Part shown: in pieces, positions 40,911-50,139 of the stretch
How the letters are laid out: each line of letters opens with the position of its first letter
Position numbering within the stretch: the first letter of the stretch is position 1
Assembly (NCBI RefSeq): GCF_034263275.1
Contig: NZ_CP139559.1
Coordinates: 5,084,001 to 5,148,000 of the forward strand
Origin: Mucilaginibacter sp. cycad4
GTDB taxonomy: Bacteria > Bacteroidota > Bacteroidia > Sphingobacteriales > Sphingobacteriaceae
DNA: 64,000 bases
Direction: 5' to 3'
Notes under the pieces: model-generated
Database searches by the model: none
Told to the model about the DNA's origin: nothing
Seen by the model: only the letters and a program-made list of their open reading frames with translations
Position numbers and translations under genes: made by a program

Positions 40911-41966
40911 TTATTCTTTAATTACTGATACGTTTACGCTCATACCCGGGCGTAGTTTTGCAAGCTCTTCTTTGGTGCCGTTAATTTTAATTTTTACGGG
41001 CACACGCTGTACAACTTTCACGAAGTTACCGGTAGCATTATCCGGAGGAAGCAGGGAGAATTTAGCACCTGTAGCAGGCGAAAAATTGTAAACCTGGCCT
41101 TCCAGTTTCATATCAGGATAAGCGTCAACTTCAATCTCTACTTTTAAACCATTTTTAATATTGGTAAGCTGGGTTTCTTTGTAGTTGGCGGTAATGTAAA
41201 GGCTGTTGTCATTAACAATTGAGAATAAAGTTTGACCAGCCTGAACCAGCTGACCTAACTGTACATTCTTTTTAGAAGCCAAACCACTTGCCGGCGATTT
41301 AACAACGGTATAACTTAACTGCAGCTTTGCATAATCAATATCAACCTGCCTTTGTGATACACCTGTATGGGTAACGGCCAACTGGCTGCGGGTAGTACCA
41401 ACCTGCTCAACAGCAGCTTTGTATTGGTCTTGAGATGCTTTGTAATTAGCTTTTGCAACATCAAGATCAGCTTTAGCCTGGTCAAATTGTTGTTGTGTTA
41501 CTGATCCGTCTTTTACCAGGTTGGCATAGCGGTCATAATCTTTCTGAACTTTCTCTAAACGGGCCAGGTTTGATGTTACCGTTGCCCTGGCACTTGCAGA
41601 GTTTGCCTGGTTAGCAAAGATCTGTGATTGGTTTACACCAATACCTGCGCTTGCACCTACCTGTGCAGCCTGAGCCTGCTCTAATTTTACTTTATAATCG
41701 GCGTCGTCTATTTTAACCAGCGGCTGGCCAACATTTACGTGGGTGTTTTCTTCAAAATAAATTGAGTCAACATATCCGCCAACGCGGGCAACTACAGGGC
41801 TGATATCGCCGTCGATCTGGGCGTCGTCAGTATCAATGTGTTTACTAAAGTAGATGTATTCTTTTATACCGAAAATTACGCCGCCAATAAGTACAATGCC
41901 TAATATGATGGGGATAACTTTGTTTTTCTTTTTCGGTTGTTCCGGTGTTTCTTGTTCCTTTGCCAT
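40911..41966 (-). CDS. HlyD-family adaptor (EmrA-like)
   Basis: 351 aa. One N-terminal membrane segment (KVIPIILGIVLIGGVIFGIK). The lipoyl half motifs are DDAQIDGDISPVVARVGGYV and GLASKKNVQLGQLVQAGQTL, with a long coiled coil between (residues about 90-200; LEQAQAAQVGASAGIGVNQS, QQQFDQAKADLDVAKANYKA). It bridges the MFS pump to the TolC-like channel. Downstream of the TolC gene by 23 bases and upstream of the pump gene by 4. Confidence 0.94.
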   Translation of the reverse strand: MAKEQETPEQPKKKNKVIPIILGIVLIGGVIFGIKEYIYFSKHIDTDDAQIDGDISPVVARVGGYVDSIYFEENTHVNVGQPLVKIDDADYKVKLEQAQAAQVGASAGIGVNQSQIFANQANSASARATVTSNLARLEKVQKDYDRYANLVKDGSVTQQQFDQAKADLDVAKANYKASQDQYKAAVEQVGTTRSQLAVTHTGVSQRQVDIDYAKLQLSYTVVKSPASGLASKKNVQLGQLVQAGQTLFSIVNDNSLYITANYKETQLTNIKNGLKVEIEVDAYPDMKLEGQVYNFSPATGAKFSLLPPDNATGNFVKVVQRVPVKIKINGTKEELAKLRPGMSVNVSVIKE

Positions 41967-41989
41967 TTTATTTAAAAGGTTTGGTATTA

Positions 41990-43360
41990 TTATTTGTTGA
42001 TTTTTCCAGTTGATTTTAATAGCGTATAGTAAGCCAGACCAGCATCGGCTTTAGCCAATTCTAAGTTGATCTGTGCCTGGTAAAGCAATGTTTCTGCATC
42101 GGCCCTGTCTGTTGCAGACGCTATATTACTTTTGTATTTTGATTCGAGGATCTTGTTGTTTTCGCCAGCCTGGTCGATAGAAGTTTGTAAAAGTTTCACT
42201 TTTTCAAGCGCCTGGGTATAGCTTTGGTAGCTTTGATTTACCTCGTCCTTTATTCTATCGGCAGTGATGCCTTTGTTGATCTCAACCTGCTGCTCCTGGA
42301 TCTTAGCCTCGGTAACTTTATTTTTGTTGGTCCAAAGTGAGCTAAAGTTCCATGACACGGTTAACCCCACCGATATAGGGGTAATAAAATTACCGCTTTT
42401 AGGTATCGGGTTGGCGCTTACATCAACATAATAAGCAGCAGCCGATGCGCCTACGGTTGGCAGTTCATTTGCTTTAATGCTTTTGGTGTTGGTTTCGGCC
42501 ACACGGCTGCGCAAAGCAAACTGTTTAAATTCAGGGCGGCTGGCCATAGCAGTATCAAGGTAAGCCGTTAATGGGTTAACCTGCCTGTCGGCCTCGGTAA
42601 TCTGATCGATGTTTAGCTGCGTACCTTCTGGCAAACCTAACAACACGTTAAGGTTGTAATTGATGATCCGGCGGTTAGTTTCCAGGTCAACACCATTAAC
42701 CTCGATGTTTGAACGCTGCAACTGAAAGCGCAGCACGTCGTTCTTGGTTACCAGGCCCTGATCAAAAAAGCGCTGTGCCTGTTTAATTTGCGCATCAACA
42801 GTAGTTAAGTTTTGAGTCACTACCTTTTTGCTTTGCAGTACCTTGTAAAGGTTATAGTACGAGCTAACGATGTCATAAACTACCTCGTCTTTATCGTTTT
42901 CCACATCCAACCGGGCTACCTGGGTAAGCATTTCGGTAGATTGACGGGCGTATTTCAATTTATTACCGCCAAATATGGTTTGATTTAAGCTCAGGATCCC
43001 TAAATACGCATCGGCATGCGATGGCAGGTTAAAGCTTTCAGAACCAAGGGCCAGCCTGTTGGCAGGGATCTGGGCGCGATTGTAACCGTAGCTTACTTTA
43101 CCTGTTGGCAATGCTTCATCTTTTGCCTGGTTGTATTGAGAAACAGCCTGCTCAACTTTCGAGTTTGATAGTTTTAAAGTTTTGCTGTTGTCGAGGCCGA
43201 GTTTAATGGCTTCATCAAGCGTGATAGTCCTGTCTTGTGCGTTTACGGCAAAAGGCAGGCCTAAAACTATGAGGGCGATACTGCCGCGTAAAACGGGCCG
43301 TAACACCTGTTTTAATAGTTTAAGGTGGTCGGTTTTGTTATTTGGAGTTGTCATGTTCAT
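41990..43360 (-). CDS. TolC-family outer-membrane channel
   Basis: 456 aa. A long N-terminal part precedes the signal peptide (VLRPVLRGSIALIVLGLPFA, cleavage after VNAQ), so the true start may be later than ATG 43360. The mature protein carries DRTITLDEAIKLGLDNSKTL and two repeats with the amphipathic helices of the family; the second ends in LYQAQINLELAKADAGLAYY. It forms the exit duct for EmrA/EmrB. Its ATG overlaps the TetR stop by 4 bases. Confidence 0.92.
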   Translation of the reverse strand: MNMTTPNNKTDHLKLLKQVLRPVLRGSIALIVLGLPFAVNAQDRTITLDEAIKLGLDNSKTLKLSNSKVEQAVSQYNQAKDEALPTGKVSYGYNRAQIPANRLALGSESFNLPSHADAYLGILSLNQTIFGGNKLKYARQSTEMLTQVARLDVENDKDEVVYDIVSSYYNLYKVLQSKKVVTQNLTTVDAQIKQAQRFFDQGLVTKNDVLRFQLQRSNIEVNGVDLETNRRIINYNLNVLLGLPEGTQLNIDQITEADRQVNPLTAYLDTAMASRPEFKQFALRSRVAETNTKSIKANELPTVGASAAAYYVDVSANPIPKSGNFITPISVGLTVSWNFSSLWTNKNKVTEAKIQEQQVEINKGITADRIKDEVNQSYQSYTQALEKVKLLQTSIDQAGENNKILESKYKSNIASATDRADAETLLYQAQINLELAKADAGLAYYTLLKSTGKINK

Positions 43361-43986
43361 TTAACTAAATAAGCTTTTAAAAGTCTTTTCATGTATGTTT
43401 TTACCCGTGGTTTCAGTTCAGCTTCCATAAACTTTTCATCACGAATATCATGTCCCAGTATTAATGATGATAGCTGAGGCATGTTAACTATATAATTTTT
43501 TGTACCAAAGAGGGTGGCTATTACCAGTGGTATATCAGCATCAGCATGAAACAGGCCGTTGTTTACGCCCTCTTCCATAATTCTTTTTACCTCGTACACA
43601 TTTACCATCAGTATCTCGATGATCTTATCGGTAAGGTCACCACGCTTGTTCATGGATACTTCCCTGTTAATAAGCTTTTGAAAACAGTTGTTGGCAATAA
43701 TACGCTCAACGTAATTGTCGATACATTTGTCCAGTTTATCCCAGGCCGTCATGGTGCCATCGCTGCCAATGTTTTGCAGCAACGTGCGGAACGAATTGAT
43801 CTTGCGTTCAAATACTGCCAGGAAAAGTCCCTCTTTTGATCCAAAATAGTAATTGAGCATAGCCATGTTTACACCGGCTTCGCCCGATATAGTACGGGTG
43901 GAGGCACCGTCATAGCCCAGATCCGCGAACACCTTTTCGGCTACGTCGAGGATGTGGTCTTTTTTATCTATTTTATCTTTTTCCAT
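43357..43986 (-). CDS. TetR/AcrR-family repressor of the EmrAB-TolC operon
   Basis: 209 aa. The DNA-binding domain is residues 8-55: DHILDVAEKVFADLGYDGAS, TRTISGEAGVNMAMLNYYFG, SKEGLFLAVF. The C-terminal ligand domain is helical. It is the first gene of the efflux operon and overlaps the TolC gene. Two matching operator sites lie directly upstream (44005-44024 and 44050-44065), so it most likely represses its own operon and may affect the divergent PIG-L gene. Confidence 0.94.
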   Translation of the reverse strand: MEKDKIDKKDHILDVAEKVFADLGYDGASTRTISGEAGVNMAMLNYYFGSKEGLFLAVFERKINSFRTLLQNIGSDGTMTAWDKLDKCIDNYVERIIANNCFQKLINREVSMNKRGDLTDKIIEILMVNVYEVKRIMEEGVNNGLFHADADIPLVIATLFGTKNYIVNMPQLSSLILGHDIRDEKFMEAELKPRVKTYMKRLLKAYLVK

Positions 43987-44004
43987 TGTTTTAACGGCAC
44001 AAAA

Positions 44005-44024
44005 TTAATCAAACGATTGATTAA
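44005..44024. promoter_or_regulatory. TetR operator 1
   Basis: TTAATCAA-ACGA-TTGATTAA, a perfect 8-bp inverted repeat, 19 bases upstream of the tetR start. Its complement contains AATCGTTTGATTAA, which recurs with one change at 44052. Confidence 0.75.
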
Positions 44025-44049
44025 GCGCATCGGATTGAAGCAGAAAAAG

Positions 44050-44065
44050 TTAATCGGTTGATTAA
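44050..44065. promoter_or_regulatory. TetR operator 2
   Basis: TTAATC-GGTT-GATTAA; AATCGGTTGATTAA here differs from the other site by one base. Confidence 0.7.
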
Positions 44066-44236
44066 GATTACCATCGAATGACAGATTTGTTTGACAGCAC
44101 TTAAGAAAATTGTAAAAATTAAAACTATTTGTTGAAACATTTAATATTAACCGTCAAAAATCTTAACAGATTGATGGCCACAGTAATCGTTTTGTTATAT
44201 TGTTGATACAGGAAATACAGAATATCTATCTTTCAA

Positions 44237-44244
44237 TATATTTG
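44237..44244 (+). promoter_or_regulatory. -7 box of the PIG-L gene (TATATTTG)
   Basis: Perfect TAnnTTTG only 5 bases before the ATG at 44250, so the message would be leaderless or nearly so. Confidence 0.55.
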
Positions 44245-44249
44245 TTGCT

Positions 44250-46703
44250 ATGAAGCGTATCCACCTCATTGTAGTATTCCTGCTTACAACCGCATTTTCA
44301 AAAGCTCAAACCAATCCGCCTACCGATCTTGGCACTATTCAGCAAAACCTGAAAAAGCTTGATGTGCTGGGTAGCGTATTATACGTAGCAGCCCATCCCG
44401 ATGATGAAAATACCCGCCTGCTTGCCTACCTGGCCCAGGAAAAACATTATCGTACAGGCTATTTGTCGCTCACGCGCGGCGATGGCGGGCAAAACCTGAT
44501 TGGCAATGAGCAAAGCGAACTTTTAGGTTTGATCCGCACGCAGGAACTGCTGGCAGCCCGAAGGGTTGATGGCGCCGAGCAGTTTTTTACCCGTGCCAAT
44601 GATTTCGGCTTCTCAAAAGGGCCGGAGGAAACGCTGAAGATCTGGGATAAGGAAAAAGTATTAGGCGATGTAGTCTGGGTGATCCGCAAGTTCAGGCCGG
44701 ATGTAATTATTTGCCGTTTCCCCACAACCGGCGAGGGCGGTCACGGCCATCACACCTCCTCGGCCATATTAGCGCAGGAGGCTTTTACAGCTGCTGCCGA
44801 TCCCAACCGCTACCCCGAGCAGTTAAAATACGTAAAGCCATGGCAGGCCAAACGCCTCTTGTGGAACACTTTTAGCTTTGGCAGCGTCAACACTACCGCG
44901 GCCGATCAGTTTAAGATTGATGTAGGCGTTTATAACACCATCCTGGGCAAAAGCTATGGTGAAATAGCTGCCGAAAGCCGCAGCAACCACAAAACCCAGG
45001 GCTTTGGTTCGGCCAAACAACGCGGCGAATCATACGAATTTTTTAAAACCATTTTAGGCGATGCTCCCCAGAATGACCTGATGGATGGCGTTAATACTTC
45101 ATGGAAACGGGTTAAAGACGGAGACGCTATTGCTGCCCTTACAGGCGTGATCAGGCGAAATTTCATCAGTGAAGCTCCTGAAAAATCGCTGCCTGCCTTA
45201 GTACAATTACTGATGAAGGTAGAGAAAGTATCAGATACCTATTGGCGTGAACAAAAAATCAAAGAGTTAAACAACCTGATTGCCGCGTGTGCAGGTTTAT
45301 GGTTTGAAGCTTATGCAACAGAACCTACCTATGCTTTGGGCGATAAAATGAGCCTGCGTGCACAGGTAATTAACCGCTTTAATTATCGTGTTAAAATAAA
45401 CAGCATTGATGCTAATGATAGCGCGCTGGCCCTTCAAAGCAAAGAAATACCTTTTAACCAGCTGCAAACTTTTGAAACCACGGCCGCAGCATCCGCATTA
45501 ACTCAGCCGTACTGGTTGGCAGCACCGCATCCAACAGGTGTTTACACCTTGGCCGATAATACGCTGGCCGGCAACCCCGAAAATCCCGATCTGCCCAAAG
45601 TTACTTTCCAGTTTATTATTGAGGGTAAACCCATAAATATTGATCGCCGCATTGTATATAAATATGTTGATCCGGTTAGGGGCGAGGTTTATCAGCCCAT
45701 TGAAATAACGCCGCCGGTAACAGCCAACATTGAAAACAAGGATTATATTTTTAGTACGCAGCAAGCACAAACGGTACTGGTAAAACTGAAAAGCTTTACA
45801 AAAGCCAGCGGTACCATCAGCCTTAAACCCATTGCAGGCTGGAAAATAAGTCCCGAAAAAATTGACTTTACAGATAAGGACAAAAACGATGAATGGTCGG
45901 TAGCATTTACAGTTAGCCCAACCGATACCAAAACCAAGGCGAGCGATCTGGAAGTAGTAGTTAACGCCAATGGCAAACCGTTTTCTCTGAGCCTGCTCCG
46001 TATCAGGTACGACCACGTGCCGGCTATTACCTTATTCCCTCCCGCACAAACAAAACTCGTTTACCTCGACCTGAAAAACAATGGCAAAAGAATTGGTTAC
46101 ATTGCCGGTGCCGGCGACCAGATGCCCGAAGCCCTGCGTCAGGTAGGCTATGAGGTGCACATGCTAAGTGAAAATGGGGTTACCAACGGGGATCTTTCAG
46201 GTTATGACGCAATAGTAACAGGGGTACGCGCCTACAATGTGAATGATCGCCTTGCTTATCAGCAATCCAAATTAATGGCATATGTAAAAAACGGCGGCAA
46301 CCTGGTTGTACAATACAATAACAACAACGGCATCGTAGTAAAACAAATAGGCCCGTATCCGTTTACCGTAGTGAACAGGAGGGTTACTGATGAAAACGCC
46401 GAAGTAACAGTTTTAGATCCCCAAAACCCCGTGTTAAACTATCCCAATAAAATAACTAACGATGATTTCAGCGGCTGGATCCAGGAACGCGGGCTGTATT
46501 TTGTAACCAATATCGATCCGCAATACAAACCCATCTTTCAAATGCATGACAAAGGCGAAGAGCCTCTTAACGGATCGCTCATAGTTGGCGATTATGGCAA
46601 GGGCAGGTTTGTCTATACTTCGCTGGCATTTTTCAGGGAGCTGCCTGCCGGCGTCCCGGGGGCTTACAGGTTGTTTATTAACTTGCTGAGCAAACCGAAG
46701 TAA
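44250..46703 (+). CDS. PIG-L-family deacetylase with C-terminal extension
   Basis: 817 aa with a signal peptide (IHLIVVFLLTTAFSKAQ). The zinc-binding motif is VLYVAAHPDDENTRLLAYLA at about residues 44-63, with the second His group in TTGEGGHGHHTSSAILAQEA. The family removes N-acetyl groups from GlcNAc-type substrates. About 500 extra residues follow: beta-sandwich parts (KVTFQFIIEGKPINIDRRIV, YIFSTQQAQTVLVKLKSFTK) and a glutamine-amidotransferase-like fold near the C-terminus (YDAIVTGVRAYNVNDRLAYQ, LMAYVKNGGNLVVQYNNNNG). It is a periplasmic enzyme probably acting on glycans. Confidence 0.92.
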   Translation: MKRIHLIVVFLLTTAFSKAQTNPPTDLGTIQQNLKKLDVLGSVLYVAAHPDDENTRLLAYLAQEKHYRTGYLSLTRGDGGQNLIGNEQSELLGLIRTQELLAARRVDGAEQFFTRANDFGFSKGPEETLKIWDKEKVLGDVVWVIRKFRPDVIICRFPTTGEGGHGHHTSSAILAQEAFTAAADPNRYPEQLKYVKPWQAKRLLWNTFSFGSVNTTAADQFKIDVGVYNTILGKSYGEIAAESRSNHKTQGFGSAKQRGESYEFFKTILGDAPQNDLMDGVNTSWKRVKDGDAIAALTGVIRRNFISEAPEKSLPALVQLLMKVEKVSDTYWREQKIKELNNLIAACAGLWFEAYATEPTYALGDKMSLRAQVINRFNYRVKINSIDANDSALALQSKEIPFNQLQTFETTAAASALTQPYWLAAPHPTGVYTLADNTLAGNPENPDLPKVTFQFIIEGKPINIDRRIVYKYVDPVRGEVYQPIEITPPVTANIENKDYIFSTQQAQTVLVKLKSFTKASGTISLKPIAGWKISPEKIDFTDKDKNDEWSVAFTVSPTDTKTKASDLEVVVNANGKPFSLSLLRIRYDHVPAITLFPPAQTKLVYLDLKNNGKRIGYIAGAGDQMPEALRQVGYEVHMLSENGVTNGDLSGYDAIVTGVRAYNVNDRLAYQQSKLMAYVKNGGNLVVQYNNNNGIVVKQIGPYPFTVVNRRVTDENAEVTVLDPQNPVLNYPNKITNDDFSGWIQERGLYFVTNIDPQYKPIFQMHDKGEEPLNGSLIVGDYGKGRFVYTSLAFFRELPAGVPGAYRLFINLLSKPK

Positions 46704-46733
46704 GCGAATACGTTTAAAAACGAATAAACAGAT

Positions 46734-46917
46734 CGTCATTGCGAGTAACTATCAGGGAAACCCTGAAAAAAATGTGATGACGTGTTGAAAAATTACTATT
46801 GATAGTCAATGACTTACAATCACGTCATTATAAGGTACGAAGCAATCCCCAAGAAGCAGAGCGGCTATGCAAATCCTCTCTGTAAAGTCGGGGATTGCTT
46901 CGTACCTCGCAATGACG
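46734..46917. repeat. Hairpin repeat (CGTCATTGCGAGG family), copy C, nested or damaged
   Basis: The right arm GGGGATTGCTTCGTACCTCG (46890 on) is intact, continuing to AATGACG at 46917. The left arm CGTCATTATAAGGTACGAAG (46823 on) has three changes, and a second partial arm CGTCATTGCGAG lies at 46734-46745. Between the two left arms are smaller palindromes: TCAGGG-AAA-CCCTGA (46752-46766), ACTAT-TG-ATAGT (46795-46806), and ATGACGTG/CACGTCAT. Confidence 0.75.
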
Positions 46918-47051
46918 GTTTATTCTTTACCTTTTCCGTTTATCCCCCCAATTATCCGACAAAAAACATTTTATGTTATCAAAACCGTGTCAATTTCAGC
47001 ACGTTAACAATTTTTTAATATAAAACACTTTCAATTACAGTAAATTCTATT

Positions 47052-47059
47052 TACGTTTG
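47052..47059 (+). promoter_or_regulatory. -7 box of the SNF2 helicase gene (TACGTTTG)
   Basis: Fits TAnnTTTG, 45 bases before the start. Confidence 0.5.
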
Positions 47060-47104
47060 AATTTTTTCTTGATGTAGCTTCAAATAATTTTTTACCTGAA
47101 GCAC

Positions 47105-49999
47105 ATGTTACGCGTCGACAGTTCCAAACCATGCCAAATTATTTATGCCATTGCAAAGCATGACTACCTGTCGTATGTTATTGAGCCTCACATTGTTCAA
47201 CTCAACCCTAACGGTGAATTTTCCTTAACTCACCAGCGCTTATTTTCCAATACAGCCAAAGAGTTCTGCGAGTTTCTGGATGATACCGATATCAAACTGG
47301 TTAAATTGCTGGAGGAAATGGAGCAGGGAAATGTGATCAAAAGATACTATAAAAAGCCGATCCGTCCGTTCGAGTTTTTCTCCAAGATCTTCAACGAGCA
47401 GATGTTTGATATGATCCGCCCGAAGCTGGAGAAACGCATAGCCGAAGCACTGTCATTACTTTGTGGTAAACAGGTATACCAGATGAGCAAGGAGGGCTAT
47501 CCCGGCGAGCGGAAGCTTCAGCTGGCCACCGAAGCGGCATCGGTACTGTTCCACTTCAGGCGCAACGAGGAGGAGATCAGGTATTTCCCTACCATCAAAT
47601 ACCAGGGCATGCGCATCGAGTTCATGTTTAAAAATGCAGAGATCATTTGCAATCACCCGGCCTGGATGTTGCTTGACGATACCCTGTATTATTTTGACAA
47701 GGAAATCGAAGGCAAAAAGCTGCAACCATTCCTGAACAAGCGTTTCATTGCCATCCCTAAATCATCGGAGCAATCATACTTCGAAAAATTTGTTGCTCCG
47801 CTCATCGAAAAACATAATGTTTACGCCGAAGGCTTTACCATCAACACCGAAAAGTATGATGCCCGCCCGGTGCTTAAACCCATTTATATCGAGGGCGGCA
47901 CTTCGCAATTGCAGCTTTCCTTTAAATATGCCGGCTATATATTTCCCTATGGCGATGGCAGGCATATTTCTGTACGGATGGAAAAAACCGGCGATGATTA
48001 CCTGTTTCATCGCATTAAGCGCTCAACTACCTGGGAAAAAGGTAAAATGCAACAATTGGAGCACCTGGGGCTTAAAGTTGCTTCTTCACTGTTCCAAAAC
48101 CTTGAAGTTGCCGGTCATGATGATGATGACGACCGCTCATTCTCGGTTTTTGAATGGCTTAACCAGCACCACGATCAGCTTATTGAACAAGGCTTTGAAC
48201 TGGAACAACCCGAAGGGCAAAAACGCTACGTATTTGGCAGCAGTAAAATTGAACTTGTAGTAACCGAAAATAACGATTGGTTTGATATCAATGCCATGGT
48301 AAGCTTCGGGCCATACCGGATCCCTTTTATACAGCTTAAAAATCATATCCTTAATCGTAAAAAGGAGTTTACTTTACCATCGGGCGAAATTGCCGTCATT
48401 CCCGAACAATGGTTTTCACAATACGGCAACCTGTTACACTTTACCGAAGGCAGCAACGAACTGAGACTTCGCCGCCATCATATTGGCCTGGTCACCGATT
48501 TGGCCGAAGGCGAAATGGCCAGCGTTACCATGACCCGTAAACTGCAAAAGCTTACCAATTTTGATGAGCTTGAGGATGCGCCGATGCCTGTTAATTTCGA
48601 GGGTAATTTGAGGCCGTACCAAAAGGCCGGCTATAACTGGTTCCATTTTTTAAAGCAATACCATTTTGGCGGCTGCCTTGCCGATGATATGGGTTTGGGT
48701 AAAACCATCCAAACTTTATCATTGCTGCAAAAGCACAAGGAAGATACAGAAAACGCAGGAGGCAAAGCCACTTCTCTGGTGATCATGCCAACCTCGCTGA
48801 TATATAACTGGCTTAATGAAGCCCGCAAATTTGCACCGCAGTTAAGGTTGATGGTACATACCGGTACCATGCGTTACCGCAATGCTGATGTATTTGCCAA
48901 TTACGATGTGGTGATCACCACCTATGGTATCAGCCGTATTGATATTGAAATGTTTAAAGGTTTCTTTTTTGATTACGTGATCCTGGACGAAAGCCAGAAT
49001 ATTAAAAACCCGTCGTCAAAATCATACCAGGCGGTTAAGCAGCTCAAGTCGCGCTTTAAATTGATCTTGAGCGGTACCCCGGTCGAAAATTCGGTTAATG
49101 ACCTGTGGACACAAATGTCGTTCATTAACCCTGGTTTATTGGGCGCGCAACAGTTTTTCCAAAACGAGTTTGTAGCTCCGATAGAAAAGAAAAAGGACGA
49201 GGATAAAGCCCGCAAGCTCCAGGCACTGATCAAGCCTTTTGTGTTGCGCCGCACCAAAGAGCAGGTGGCAACAGAATTACCCCCTAAAACTGAAAACCTT
49301 TTCTACTGCCAGATGACAGAAGAACAGTCGTCAGTTTATGAAGAGGTAAAATCCGAATACCGGAATGAGTTGCTGAAAAGCCTGGAGGACGGCACTTTCG
49401 CCAAAACGCAGATCCAGGTATTACAGGGCCTGATCAAGCTAAGACAAATTGCCAACCACCCGATCATGATCGATAAGGATTACGAAGGCGACAGCGGTAA
49501 ATTTGAAGATGTGGTGCATACCTTGGGCAATGTGCTGGACGGTGGTCATAAAGTGCTGATATTTTCGCAGTTTGTAAAGCAGCTTAGCATTTACCGCAAC
49601 CATTTTGAACGGGAGGGTATTCCTTACGTATACCTTGATGGTGCTACGCAAAACCGGGGCGATGTGGTTAAACAATTTCAGGAGGATGAAAAAACGCGCG
49701 TGTTCCTGATTTCGATAAAAGCTGGTGGCGTAGGCCTCAACCTTACCGAAGCCGACTATGTATTTATTCTCGATCCATGGTGGAACCCCGCCGTTGAACA
49801 GCAGGCTATTGACCGTACGCATCGCATTGGTCAAACCAAAAACGTATTCATCTATAAATTTATCACCAAAGATTCGGTTGAAGAAAAGATCCTGGCCCTG
49901 CAACAGCGTAAGCTCAGCCTGTCACGGGCGCTGATCACGACGGAAGAAAGCTTTATTAAATCCCTTACAGCGGAAGACATTAAGGAGATATTGGGGTAG
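47105..49999 (+). CDS. SNF2/DEAD-box family helicase
   Basis: 964 aa. Residues about 1-500 hold the long bacterial N-terminal domain without a known motif. The ATPase core starts with LRPYQKAGYNWFHFLKQYHF and Walker A GGCLADDMGLGKTIQTLSLL (about 521-540), then DESQNIKNPSSKSYQAV (DEAH box variant), LILSGTPVENSVNDLW, and the second lobe with KVLIFSQFVKQLSIYRNHFE, GGVGLNLTEADYVFILDPWW and QQAIDRTHRIGQTKNVFIYK. It translocates on double-stranded DNA or remodels DNA-protein complexes. No methylase or nuclease neighbour, so a housekeeping role is likelier than a DISARM-type defence role. Confidence 0.95.
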   Translation: MLRVDSSKPCQIIYAIAKHDYLSYVIEPHIVQLNPNGEFSLTHQRLFSNTAKEFCEFLDDTDIKLVKLLEEMEQGNVIKRYYKKPIRPFEFFSKIFNEQMFDMIRPKLEKRIAEALSLLCGKQVYQMSKEGYPGERKLQLATEAASVLFHFRRNEEEIRYFPTIKYQGMRIEFMFKNAEIICNHPAWMLLDDTLYYFDKEIEGKKLQPFLNKRFIAIPKSSEQSYFEKFVAPLIEKHNVYAEGFTINTEKYDARPVLKPIYIEGGTSQLQLSFKYAGYIFPYGDGRHISVRMEKTGDDYLFHRIKRSTTWEKGKMQQLEHLGLKVASSLFQNLEVAGHDDDDDRSFSVFEWLNQHHDQLIEQGFELEQPEGQKRYVFGSSKIELVVTENNDWFDINAMVSFGPYRIPFIQLKNHILNRKKEFTLPSGEIAVIPEQWFSQYGNLLHFTEGSNELRLRRHHIGLVTDLAEGEMASVTMTRKLQKLTNFDELEDAPMPVNFEGNLRPYQKAGYNWFHFLKQYHFGGCLADDMGLGKTIQTLSLLQKHKEDTENAGGKATSLVIMPTSLIYNWLNEARKFAPQLRLMVHTGTMRYRNADVFANYDVVITTYGISRIDIEMFKGFFFDYVILDESQNIKNPSSKSYQAVKQLKSRFKLILSGTPVENSVNDLWTQMSFINPGLLGAQQFFQNEFVAPIEKKKDEDKARKLQALIKPFVLRRTKEQVATELPPKTENLFYCQMTEEQSSVYEEVKSEYRNELLKSLEDGTFAKTQIQVLQGLIKLRQIANHPIMIDKDYEGDSGKFEDVVHTLGNVLDGGHKVLIFSQFVKQLSIYRNHFEREGIPYVYLDGATQNRGDVVKQFQEDEKTRVFLISIKAGGVGLNLTEADYVFILDPWWNPAVEQQAIDRTHRIGQTKNVFIYKFITKDSVEEKILALQQRKLSLSRALITTEESFIKSLTAEDIKEILG

Positions 50000-50012
50000 G
50001 CCCCCTACCAAA

Positions 50013-50125
50013 CCCTCCCCTAAAGGGTGAGGGCTTTAAAAGAAAAAGCGATGAGTAATTAACGCTCATCGCTTTTTCTTTTCTGATAACACGCAGTTTT
50101 TTTAAGTCTCACCCTTTAGGGGGAG
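50013..50125. repeat. Inverted repeat (CTCACCCTTTAGGGG family)
   Basis: CTCCCCTAAAGGGTGAG on the left and CTCACCCTTTAGGGGGAG on the right flank a terminator. Another intergenic repeat family of this genome. Confidence 0.75.
50041..50079. terminator. Bidirectional terminator between SNF2 and aminotransferase genes
   Basis: AGAAAAAGCGATGAG/CTCATCGCTTTTTCT, 9-base loop, T-rich on both strands. Confidence 0.85.
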
Positions 50126-50139
50126 ATTTAGAGGGGGCT

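Noticed and set aside
47105..49999. SNF2 helicase as part of a defence system
   Set aside because: No methylase, nuclease or other partner lies beside it; its neighbours are housekeeping genes and repeats.
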